64,000 nt of DNA from assembly GCA_905250125.1 (NCBI GenBank), contig CAJNOL010000102.1:62001-126000 (forward strand). The letters run 5' to 3'. This document shows positions 22,692 to 34,000 of this stretch, one piece after another. Positions within the stretch are counted from its first letter, which is position 1. Each line of letters begins with the position of its first letter. The notes beneath the pieces were generated by a model that did no database searches, had not been told where the DNA came from, and saw only the letters and a list, made by a program, of their open reading frames with translations. Source of the DNA: Rotaria sordida (lineage: Eukaryota; Rotifera; Eurotatoria; Philodinida; Philodinidae). The translations under genes were made by a program, and so were the position numbers.

Positions 22692-23763
22692 ATGATTTCT
22701 AAAATGTCTTCTATCTTTCTGTTATTCGGTAAGATTAAAATTATATTAAACAAAAAGAAAATTACATATTTTGTTTTCTTTTTTAGTGTCTATGTTTATT
22801 ATCTCATCGGCCTATGTAAGATAAAAAAAAAAATCCAAATACTAAACCTTAAATTTAAAAACAATAATTATTCTATTTTAGAAATTAGTCCCACCAACTA
22901 ATTATACATGGCCTCAAAATACCAAAAAATTATGTTTTGCTGGTCGTTTTGATCTTGTACTTAATGTTGATTATGTACAAATTGATGGCGTAAGATTTTT
23001 GATTATTTTATTTATAATAGGAAATTTTATTTCTATTATTTTTGTTTTTCAAGGCAAAAGCTACAGCTAAAATTCCATTAAATAATGATACATTTGAATC
23101 ATATAGAGTATCCTGTACAGCACCAGATAATGTTCATGAATTAACATTATCAATATTAAATGGTTTTACAGAAATTTTATTAGATTTTTCTGTTGATAGT
23201 AAAAATATGACATCATTAACAAAAGTTTATGGTTATATAACATTAAATGATAAACAAACATATTTTAAAAATTATTCACAGGCTATAGCAGGTTGGTTTG
23301 ATATATAGATTTATACGACAAAAAAAAAATTAATTTTATTTGAATAGGTATACATAAATTTTCATCAAATCAAACATTATTTGTAACTGAACGTGGTAAT
23401 TCATATCGATGTAATACAAAAACAATAATTCAAGGTTTCAATACAACTCAAAATGTAACAGTTACATCGATTGAATTAGAAAATTTACGTATTCAACCAT
23501 TTGTTGATGAGTCAACAGAATTTAATGATTATGGCGTTGGTATGCATTTCAAAAAAAAAAAAAAGAAAAAAGATGTATTTTTTGTTAAAACTTTCCTTTA
23601 TTTTTTGTGCATTTTAGAAAGAGTTTGTTCAACTGATATTGATAAGAATTCTAATTTAATTCCAATTATTGTTGGTGCTTGTCTTGCTGTATTGGTTGTT
23701 ATTGTACTTGTTGCATATCTTATTGGTCGTCGACGTAGTCGTAATGGATATCAAAGTGTTTAA
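22692..23763 (+). CDS. Lysosome-associated membrane glycoprotein (LAMP family)
   Basis: Type I membrane glycoprotein of the late endosome/lysosome limiting membrane. Six exons (22692-22728, 22787-22815, 22882-22989, 23054-23291, 23348-23539, 23618-23763) join in frame to 249 aa. An N-terminal signal peptide is split over exons 1-2. The lumenal part has four Cys (LCFAG, VSCTAP, YRCNT, RVCST), as in one LAMP domain with two disulfides, and several N-x-S/T sites (NYT, NMT, NYS, NQT, NTT, NVT). The C-terminus, [20 protein letters not shown] then [15 protein letters not shown], closely matches vertebrate LAMP1/2, including the GYQxx lysosome-sorting tail. There is only one LAMP domain, so it is shorter than vertebrate LAMP1; CD68/LAMP5-like paralogues are alternatives. 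It converges with the minus-strand gene ending at 24102. Confidence 0.93.
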
Positions 23764-24101
23764 ATATTCCATCAGCATTACAAGATATGACATTTTTCTA
23801 TTATTTTTCTATAGAAACACTCTTTTTTTTGTCTTCTTCTCATTGCATTTACCATTTTAAAATGATGAGATATAAAAACAAACAAACAAAAAAAAGACAA
23901 AATGAGTTTTCAGTCACTTTTCTTTTCTATGTACAAATTAGGTAAGATCTATTCTTTGAAATTATAATTTGTGTATGTAGCACATACAAACTAAACCAGA
24001 GCTTTATCAGCATAAAAGAAAAATAAAAACAATTTGTTGAATTCTTATGATTTCTTTTTGTTTTTTTGATTGTTAACAAATAAACAATTTATTTTTCAAA
24101 A

Positions 24102-26443
24102 TTACCATACATGAAAACGATAACGATCCATACTTCGTTGGATACTTTTATGAGCATTTCTAGTTCTTTTTGTTTCATTATGTTTGATATCGGGAAAGAG
24201 TTTGAAAGTACGATTATTGGATATTGGTAGAGGCAATGGTTCGAACTATAAAAAGAAATATATACATTGAAATATTTGTTATATAAATAGAATGAGAAAT
24301 ATTTTAGATGTTATATGCAAGTTAAATTCTATGAATAGAATGTATATTTACTATGAAGAAATATGAGTCTGTGTTGATAGAGAATAAAAAGTTAATATAA
24401 CTTTGGATGAGAATCTTAGAAAACATAGCATGTATTTACTTTCTTTTCCTAGATAAACTATTCATTTTCATTTATTCATATTGTTATGCATATGCTAATG
24501 ACTTCTTTTGCATAGACATCGAAAAATGGTTTTTGAAAGTATTGTTATGAACAAGCGGAGTACTATTTTAAATGTTTCGAGTTTTGAATTCCAAGAGAAG
24601 GCAGTTATTATCCTACTACAAAGAATATATAAGTTAAAAAATTCTTCTTTTTTTTGGATTGAAACATAACTTAACAGTATAATATATTTAAATTTTATAT
24701 CATAAATTCGAAGATAAATAAACATCGGCAGAAGAAGTGCAACTCAAAAAACGTAAGCTTAAAGATTCTTTTTTTTCTTTTTTGGTCGTAGTTTGCTAAT
24801 GAGAAAATCTTCCCAATGTAAACATCGCTTTTGAATTCGGACTCTATGCATAAGGCAGATCACAATGAGGTATTAAAAACTCGAAAAGTATACGGACACC
24901 TAGGCCTTTCCTACAGACTTATAGACATTGTACTGAAATTTTAGTCTATCACACAGTGTGTACAAAAGCATTGAATGACGGTATTTTGCTCATAGATAGG
25001 CCTAGTCGTAACTAAAAGTTCTTGAAAATTTCAGTTCAAAATAATGTTCCTTTCATAAGATAGTGAATTCCAAAAAATAAACATGAGATTCTGAAATCTT
25101 TCGTGGAATATGAATGATTTTTGGTAATTAAATATTTCATGAAGGAAATATTCTTTTGAGCTAAAGTTTTCAGGACGTTCAAGTTACACATAGGTCTATC
25201 TATGAGCAAAATACTGTCATTCATTCTTTTGTATAAATCATGCTGTCCGAACTCAAAAGTTATTTCTAAATTGAGAACATCATTGCAATTAAGAACACTT
25301 GAGAACTCTATGACTTCCTAGATTTAACTAGACTTCAATTAAAGTTGAACATAACTTAATATAGATATATAAGATCAGTTCTTTATTCTCATTTTAAAAT
25401 CGTTTTGAAAATTCTATTTAATTTTGTCTAAATCTCAGCTTTGCCTAACATATGTGTCATTGATGATATTGAAATTATATTTTCAACAATAGAAATTGGT
25501 GATTTTGATTGGTTTTGTTTAGAACTTTTTACCTTGTCTAATGAAGATGCAGAATGAACTTCCGAATATCGTGGAGAAGGAGATGATTGTTTATCTATTC
25601 GTTCTTTTTGAGGTTCTTCCATCTTTGATGGTAGTGTAGAACTGGGTCGATCTTTAACTGGAGAGTTGACACGTTGAGGTGTTGATTGTTTATCTATTCG
25701 TTCTTTTTGAGGTTCTTCCATCTTTGATGGTAGTGTAGAACTGGCTCGATCTTTGACTGAAGAGTTGATACGTTGAGGTGTTGATTGTTTCGATGTTGCC
25801 GATGAATATGTCTCAATCGGTTGCTGATTGACTGGTGATTCTTGTTTTTGTGTTTCAATGATGAGTTTCTCCGGAGTTTTGACACGTGATGGTTGTATTT
25901 TTGATGATGGTGTAGGTGTACGCTATTAGAGAAAAAGAAAATGTTTAATACAATTGAATAAATTTTTTCATTTAATATTTAACAAAAAATCAAAAAGAGA
26001 TAACTTACTTGTTTTGTTGATATAGGTGGAATAGGAGATGATTTTTGTATTTCAGGTTCCGCAGTAAATCGATAATTAAGAGAATCAAAACCTTTCCATG
26101 TGACTAATGTTTCATTTGTTATTACTTCTTGTTTACGATTAATTTCTTCAATTTTTTTATCAAGTAATTCTACTTCAAGTTGTTTGTTTTTTCGACCAGA
26201 AGGTTTTGGTGATTCTTTCATATTTGTAGGTGTTGTTGTTGCTGTTGTTGATGTTGAATTTATTACCGACATATTTGGACGATAAGGTAACTTTTCATTC
26301 GAATGAGCACCAGTAATAGCTGGAAGTATTGGTGAAACTTGTCCTTCGCCGATTTTATCAGCATTTTCTTTGGCTAGTTTTCGTTTGACTAATAAAAGTG
26401 TTGCTAAATTTGATGCTGCAGGATTCGCTGTTGATGACTCCAT
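24102..26443 (-). CDS. Low-complexity Ser/Pro/Lys-rich protein with 33-aa tandem repeat
   Basis: Exon 1 (26443-26009) starts MESSTANPAASNLATLLLVK and contains a short helical stretch (QLEVELLDKKIEEINRKQEV). Exon 2 starts at 25922. Two 3' ends are possible. The ORF can run on to TAG 25428 (309 aa). Alternatively it can splice at 25533 (DK|GTAAAA) to a phase-matched terminal exon 24245-24102 that ends RSMDRYRFHVW, with AATAAA (about 24088-24093) just beyond. I favour the spliced form because that exon otherwise has no parent gene. Function unknown; the product looks largely disordered. The start lies 241 nt downstream of the BTB gene's stop on the same strand. The long intron 24246-25532 holds foldback C. 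Confidence 0.65.
24828..25278. repeat. Foldback element C in the repeat-protein gene's 3' intron
   Basis: Left-arm blocks CTTTTGAATTCGGACT (about 24829) and GACGGTATTTTGCTCATAGA (24978-24997) recur inverted at about 25259 (AGTCCGAACTCAAAAG-like) and TCTATGAGCAAAATACTGTC (25199-25218). The left arm carries about 110 bp that the right arm lacks, so one arm has an insertion or the other a deletion. The central spacer is short. Confidence 0.75.
25587..25784 (-). repeat. Coding tandem repeat, 2 x 99 bp
   Basis: Two nearly identical 99-bp units encode STPQR(I/V)NS(S/P)VKDR, then SSTLPSKMEEPQKERIDKQ. The few differences between copies (I/V, S/P, A/P) keep the frame open, indicating recent duplication. 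Confidence 0.9.
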
Positions 26444-26684
26444 AATTATTGTTTGACGTTCAAATATTTTATATTTCTTCTTCTTTTTAACACGGTGAAT
26501 ATGTGTTTGATGAACATAACAACTAGGTTTTTTTTTATTGCATTTTATTTTTATAGATTCATTTAGAAAGAGAAAGAAAAGGAAGAGATAGTTAAATAAA
26601 AAAAAAAAAAAAAAGAAAAAGAAAAGAAAAACGGGAAAATGACAAATGTAACTTTGACAACGGCAGTTTGTTTTTTTTCTTGTA

Positions 26685-29600
26685 TTAGTTAACATCGGAA
26701 ATAATAGATGTACGTGAGATTTCTAAATATTTCGCTCGTATTTGAAAAATTTTACATTTAAGTTTTTCTTCTAAATCATTAAAAATTTTCGATGCATTAA
26801 AATTTATAATATTGCATTGAGATAATTTATTAAGAAGATTTTCACATACTAATTGATCATTCATATAAAAAAATTCACGATACCATATACATAAAATATC
26901 AAGAATAGATGAGATAGTTAAACGTAAACCATTTTCTTGTTCAATTAAATTTATACCATTCGAATCGGTATGAATACAATTAAATTTCGATATATAAAGT
27001 AAAATAAATGTACGACATGCTGTTAAAATAAAATTTATTTCAAAACGACGAGCTGAAATTAAAAACAAAAAAAAATTTATGTTTTGGAAGTTCCTCAAAT
27101 TTTAATTACACAGTCAGGATCGACTAAAAGTGTTCATTATTGGGAAATTTTCAGTTTCTGTTTTGCAACATAACCACTGGTCCATAAAGAATAAGTCTCT
27201 CAGTATTTTGACTATAAATTTTCTTTTTCTTTTCAACTTTGAGACAAGCAAAAGATGTACCGTCAAATTCTCTATAAAAAAAACTTTATCAATCTAATTT
27301 CTGTAGAAGGATAAGTATCGATTTTCTTCTCTTTGAGACATTCGAAAAACTTCAACTATTCTAACCTGTAGTTTTCAGAGTTCTTGAACAAAAACGTCGA
27401 ACAATAAAGAGTAAATAGCATCTTTTGAGATCGGATGTTTTTTTTTTATTTTAATGAGAAATAGCTGCTGTATCAAATTAAGCAGCCAAAGTTTATCAAA
27501 CAGCTTTTTGTGTAAATTTAACTTGCAAAAAAACAAAAATAAAAAAATAAAAGACAAGAGATTTTGATTATTTTGAATTGAATTTTTCGGAATGTTGGAT
27601 TTTTTAATGATAACTTTGATTTGAACAAACTTTAAATGGCATAACGAGAACGAGCTCATTTCAAGATACTCAAAAAACCTCTTTACTTTTTCGTGTTAAA
27701 TATTCTTTGTTTAATTTTACTCTTTATCTTTCTATAGAAATTATTTGGTAACGTTTTTGTTGAAAATATAACGGCAGATCTTTTAGAAAAATAATCAGGC
27801 CTCAAAGTTGAAAAGAAGAAAAAAATATAATCAAAATATTCAGAGTGCAATTCTTTATGGGCCATTCGTTATAACTTTTCAATTGCAATTGCTTGTTAGT
27901 TGCCCACATTGCACTTTTTCTTCTTTTGAAATTTAATTTTTTTTTTTTTTGTGTCAGAAGTAAATCAGTACGTGTTGACATGTTTTAATGTTATTATAGC
28001 TGTTAACATATATACGACGGGCTGTTACATTCAGCATTATTGCTATTGTCTAATATTAGTTTTTTTTTCTTTTAAATATGCAAGGCTATTTCGTTCTATT
28101 TCTGTGTCGCATAATTGTTTATCATAACTTAATTTACAAAGCGTCATTTTTTTTCTCATTCCGTACGTGGGTGATAGAAATATTGCTTGACATTACCAAG
28201 TTTTTCGATAACAGTTACACCCTGTGACCATGAATTACGGAAATTAATTTTAGTTTGTTAAGACATATTTATCTAAACTATTAAATGTATTATTGACGAA
28301 GTTTCATTATATGTATATCGATTCTATGAGTAAAACCAATCAGAGTATTGAAGAGAAAGAGAAGAAAATAAAATCAATTTAATATTAATTTATTGAGTCT
28401 TAAATGAAATTTGCTAGATTGAGTAGAAGCAAGTCATTTTATTAAGTTATGTTAGATATAGAAAGATGCATAACACGAATACTTTGCGCGTGCGCACACG
28501 TAATTTACATTCAATATAAGGTTTTATGTGAGTTTCATACAAATTTTAAGAAATATTCGAGAAAATTCTAGAATTTTCTTCGTGAACGGTTATATATCTT
28601 CTTTAGAAGCAGTACAAGAGAAATCTGAACCATTCTTTAATTACACTTCTTTTGGGAATTTTATAGCATAATCTAGAACACGTTCTTTGAAGAGCGTCAT
28701 CTTTTTATTACATGAAGAAAAAGAACGTTGCTGACAAAAATTTTCGATTTCTAACTTATTCATTGTGAAATCATATATATTATCTCAAAGTAAATTCTAG
28801 AAAGTTTTTTCTTTTTACAGACAGCACCATAGAAGTGCATCTATCCAGTTATCAGTTAATTCTTTATTGTTTCATTCTAAGAGATTACATACTAATTTTT
28901 ATAAATTATGTTATGCAGAAAAACATTATAAAATATATGTAGCATTTTTGCTACTATGAGACTCAATGTATTAAGTAACAAATATTAATCTAATCATACG
29001 AATAATGAACAACTTAACTGCAATTCAAAAGATATTGTCAAAGAGAAATCTAATATAATTAATTTTCAACAAAGATATTCCTGTGTATCGTCTCAAAGCT
29101 AAACGAGAAGGATAATACATCTAAAGTCTTAATTTATTTTAGCATTGTTATTGTTCAAAATATAAATTATGATTATATTATGCATGGTTCATATACGTCA
29201 CGTATTGCATATAAAAATAGTTGCAGATTCTAGATCTATGCAAAAAAACAAGATCATTTGTGTTGTGGAACGTCTAGCTAGTTAAGAGAAATATAGAATG
29301 TATGACTCTTTTAATGACTGTAACCAAAGTCCAATTACGGTCGCGAACTTTTAAGAAAAATTAGAAACGATCACGATCGTGACCGTGATAACCGCGAATT
29401 ATGGCGATTACATCAGGCTTTATAGTGACGAACAAAAGTTTAGAGCAGTTGTATTTATAAGTTTTCTTCTCGATGGTAATACCTAGGAAGTATTTGAAAG
29501 TACATTTGAATACCCGAAAAGATCTTCTATCAAGATTGGTGAACCTAAAAACTCCAATAAAACTGCTTGGATTAGTATATCTGGATAATCAAGACTCACA

Positions 29601-30781
29601 AAAGCAGTTTTCTGGTATTCATTTGAAGCTTTTTGGAAATGGTATTATTAGATAGAGCTAAATAAGATGTCTCAACCCTCTCCATGACGTTCCTTCATTG
29701 AATTGCATTCAATTTATAGAAGACCTCAAAGCATCAAACATGGCGAAACAATTGAAATTTTTTATAACAATAAAAGAAAAATGCTGGTGGAGTCTTTCGT
29801 AAATAAAATGCAGTTCAATAAAGAAACTCAAATAAAACCATTTCCAAAACGCTTCAAATGGATGCCAGAAAACTGGTTTTAGGGTGGTAATTTGGTTTTT
29901 CATATGTTCTCATCCAAGCAGTTTTCTCGAGGTTTTGAGGTTCATCAATCCTAACAGAGGATCTTTCCAGCTACTCAAATGTTTGTTTTTCAGATTCTTA
30001 CTAGCTATTACTATCGAGAAGAAAACTCAAAAATACATCTGCTCTAAACTTATGTCCGTTGCTATAGATAGAACATTGTTGCTCATATTACAAAGATTGT
30101 TATTGTGCATGAAACCAAAAATAAGCGTTCAGTATTCAGTATAAGGAAGTGCTCATATAGAAAGATTTTCGAAGAAAAAAAAACCTCATATATTAATCTA
30201 TTGATAACATACCAAGGATAAGTAATCCAGTTACATTTTGATAAGTAATTGTACATTGAAATTGTGGATATAAAAATTGAAGTAATTCAATCATATCATT
30301 TGATAATACATCAACAATTTCAATTGAATTAATATTTTCATCTTGAAAATATAATTGAAATACTTTTGATACAGATGATAAGACACTTTTATCAACATAA
30401 AATTCTTTTCCTAGAAGGAAAAAAGTTTTTTTCCAAAAAAAATTCATTTTTTTGTCATAGAATACCTTCAACAATAAGTATTAAATCACTGAAAGGATGT
30501 AATTGATAGAAAAATTCTTCTGCTAAATGTCTATTATGATTTTGTTGTGTAATTTGAATATCCATATCCATATTACTAGTTGTAGTTATCATTTTATTAA
30601 TTGAATCTGTTTGTGATATTTTGAGCCGTTTTAAAGGTTGTATTGATGTTTTTCGTATAAATTTTTTTTTATCTGAACTTGCTTTTGAATAATCATTATT
30701 TATAATTAATTCATTCGCTTTCGTATATTCGGATAATAATAATTTATTGTTATTATTAGTAGCAGTAGATGTAGAGATCAT
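26685..30781 (-). CDS. BTB/POZ domain protein, 293 aa
   Basis: Three exons (30781-30466, 30410-30213, 27052-26685) with matching phases. Residues 1-95 are Ser/Thr/Asn/Lys-rich with a basic patch (KPLKRLKIS) that could be a nuclear signal. A BTB fold follows: HPFSDLILIVEGKEFYVDKS, VLSSVSKVFQLYFQD, ELLQFLYPQF and NVTGLLILARRFEIN, matching the A1/B1/A2/B2/A3 order of BTB domains. The ~90-residue C-terminal helical part lacks recognisable Kelch, MATH or zinc-finger units. BTB domains mediate homodimerisation and often Cullin-3 binding; which applies here is unknown. Intron 2 (27053-30212, about 3.2 kb) is exceptional for this window and contains foldback D. The gene is divergent from the + strand gene at 31008, only 226 bp away. 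Confidence 0.85.
27053..29415. other. Remainder of the 3.2-kb BTB intron
   Basis: AT-rich intron sequence with no coding exon that fits the BTB gene or any other family. Short phenylalanine/lysine-rich frames were judged spurious. A CG-rich alternating stretch lies near 29365-29400. Confidence 0.5.
29416..30068. repeat. Foldback element D inside the BTB gene's intron 2
   Basis: The left arm (~29416-29660) and right arm (~29828-30068) are inverted copies: AAGTTTAGAGCAG / CTGCTCTAAACTT, TTTTCTTCTCGAT / ATCGAGAAGAAAA, and CATTTGAAGC(T/G)TTTTGGAAA / its complement. Arms are about 240 bp with many substitutions; the spacer is about 170 bp. The open frames here are by-products of the repeat. Confidence 0.85.
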
Positions 30782-31007
30782 TATGTTTAATGAATAGAAT
30801 GAAGAATAAAAAGAAGAATTATTAGATGAATAAAAATGAAGAATGAAAAATTTAAAAGCATAAGCGCCAATAATAATAAAATATTGAATTTTTTTTTCAT
30901 GCGTTTTCTTCGATCGCTTGGTGAGAGGAGGAGATGAAGACGCTCAATATCGGCGACTATTCCTCCTGACTCATGTTGTCGTTAAAAATCATTTTTTTGT
31001 CTCAGTC

Positions 31008-34000
31008 ATGAAGACTATTTCAATATATTTAAATCAAAATAATAATGGAATTAATCAATCGATAACAACAAAAACTTTACATAGAAATTTTAAATATTAT
31101 CAAAATTATGATCTAGCTGCTGGTGATATTAATAGAAATGCGACTATATCTCAAATCGAACATGAACGAAACATATGTGAAGAAGAATTATATAGATTAC
31201 GTTATGGAATTGAAAATTTATTAGCTAATAAAGAACAGCATGATTTTAAAATACGACAACAAAAAAATTTAACGAATATAAAATATCCATTTCGGACAAC
31301 GACGACTAATATAAACAATTTAAATAGTATATTTCTAGAAAATTTGATAAAAAAAAAACTTTTATTTTTTTTTCAAAAATTATTTTAGATAAAATTACCA
31401 GTTGGATAGACCGATGTACTCCTTGTTGTCGTCGTTGGAGACGAAATAGACGTCATAATAATATTATTAATCCTAATGGGTATTCTCGTCGTCAGATTTA
31501 TAATGATCAAAATTATGATAATGCTTCACATAGAACTTCAAAATCTTCACAACTTTATAGGTCTAATGTTGATTTATAAAAGAAAAGATACTCAATAACA
31601 TGTGAATATTAATTTTCTTTGTTTTTTTCAGTGATTCATTTATTTCTACATCACCATCAATATCATCACGTTATACTGATCCGAATAGACGTCAAAAAAA
31701 GCGTAGTTTAAAACGAAGTATTCGTAAATTAATAAATCGTATGACACCTAATAAAATGAATGTTTCAAATCTATTAAAATCGAATAATATTAATGATCCT
31801 CTATACAATTCATTAATTCTTAAAATACTTGAAGCAAAAGCATTAGATTGTCTTTGTACCGGATATTCAAAAGAAAATACACGAAAACAAATTTCAAAAG
31901 CATTAAATGAAATGAATCAAAGGTTTATTTAAAGAAAAATCATTGCTATAAGTTTTTTTTTTTTTCTACAAATATTCTTTTATTTATTTAAATAGAATTG
32001 GTGAACAACAATTGAATTCTATAAGTGCTATATCATCACCTTCTAGTAGTAAATCATCAATATTAACTTATGATAAATTTCCTTCCTCTCCATTTAATAC
32101 AACACAACCATCGAATGAAGAAATAAGTTCTCTATCATCATCAACTGATACTAACAAACAAAAAATTAAAAGTATAAGAAAAGGTCTTTCTAAGGGCGAC
32201 CATAAGGGTTTGACTACACACAACAAAATATAGGTAGGATTGTAGAGAAAGACTTCCTCCATCCCATAGTGGAGTCTACGAAAATTAGTCATCACGAGAA
32301 TTGGTCGATGCAAAAAATAGTCGAGAAATTTATAAGAAAAGAACAAAAAACTTTCAATTGTATGAAAAATAAAAGAATATCTGTTCATAAATTATCTGTA
32401 GTCCTTCTAAATTTTGTGGTAGTACCGTGTTAAAATAGAAATAAAGAGTAAGTTTGGGTCTGCTTGCACTCTCCCCTACACACCCAAACCATAGATTCAC
32501 AAGAAATCGAAAGTTTTCCGATCTAACTTTCTTCAGATCTCATAATCCTTTTAGACTCTTTACTTATTTTAGTCCTTCTAATCCTTTCAGTCTCTCGGAT
32601 CTCTTTAGTTCGTGTGAGGGTGAGAGTGAAGGTGACTTTCGAAATGATAGCAAATGCAAAGTTATGATTGAGATTGTGAATGTATGCCAGAGGTCGAAAC
32701 GGGTCGCTCGTCCCGGCTCAATGAAACTTTTTGGCGAACCAAGTTACCCAGACCATTGGGCCGGGCGTGCCATGCTTTTTGTCAGGCCAGACCAGCCCAA
32801 CGCTTCGTTTATTTTTTTTCAACTTTGTAGTAAACTATATGCTCATTTTAAGAACTCGAAATTATCATGAATGTTTTATGATAGAAAAAGTATCTAAGCT
32901 TCAATCCAATGACTTGAAAAATAAATAGATGCCATTTTGAATGATGAAACAAAAACTCATTTTTAGTGTATTTCCAAGTTCATTGAGTAAAGTGGCCGTA
33001 TTCGCCAATTAAAATCTGTTATTTTGATTCAAAATTACAGTCGCTCTATTTCTTTCGTTAAAATGTTGCTTACAGTCGAATAAATTTGAAGTACGTCAAA
33101 ACTAATGTTCATTTCTTCACCAACAATACAGTATTTTCCGTGTTTTTGATATAAAACTCGTGATTTTTTATTTTTGAAGTCTCTGGAATGTATGACTAAT
33201 ACAGTCAACTCGAATAATTGCTTAACTCAGTCAATATTTCTCGTCTACTTGCGAATTTCTATGTTGCAAAAATGGTATTAATTAACAAGCGGAAATAATT
33301 CGTAGAAAAATGTGCTGAAAATAAGCCGTCACCAAGCATTGGAGCTTTAAACAACACTTTATCTAATCCTTCACTTTTGATTAAGCAGTGAATTCATAGC
33401 AAGTTTAGCACTTTCTGAAAAAAAGATAATTCTATGGATTTTGTGCAGGATTCCATGGAAAATTGTTTGCATGATGTTGATGATATTGTGAATTAGAGCA
33501 CAGTAGAACATAGTCTATTAGCAAGCCGAAAAATTTCTAAACGATTAAATTAGGAGGCTCATCTTCAAACTTTAGGTATCAATAAATTTTTTTTTGTTCA
33601 CTAATCACGTTTGATCACTAGCTAGCTCACTGTATGACCAAAATAGAAAAAAACCTCTACTGAGAAATGCGGTGAATTTTCCACGAGTGTAACTCAATTA
33701 AGATATGATACCACAGAGGATATCGCGCTATGTAGAATGAGCATTATGGAGTTCTAAAACATTGGATATTTTTGTTTGTTTTACTTAAGAACCAATTCAA
33801 TTTCTTGTATATTAATGTTATTTTTAGTTTCAGAGTCTAAGCTAATTAAACTCAAAATAAGGTCGGATATTTGCTCGTCAGTACATAAGCAACCACTGTA
33901 GTGATCTATAAATTTTATTGAAGAAATAAATGTGTAAAAAAAAGTTTCGTTCGAATCCGTGCCAGGCTGGGCTGAGCTGAGCAAAACTTGAGTTGGGCCG

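Noticed and set aside
29473-30144. Open frames of 60-86 aa on both strands
   Set aside because: They are symmetrical by-products of foldback D and interrupted relative to each other.
33935-33960. GTTCGAATCC, a tRNA T-arm-like motif
   Set aside because: No matching acceptor, D or anticodon arms surround it; it lies in the terminal repeat of the long-TIR element.
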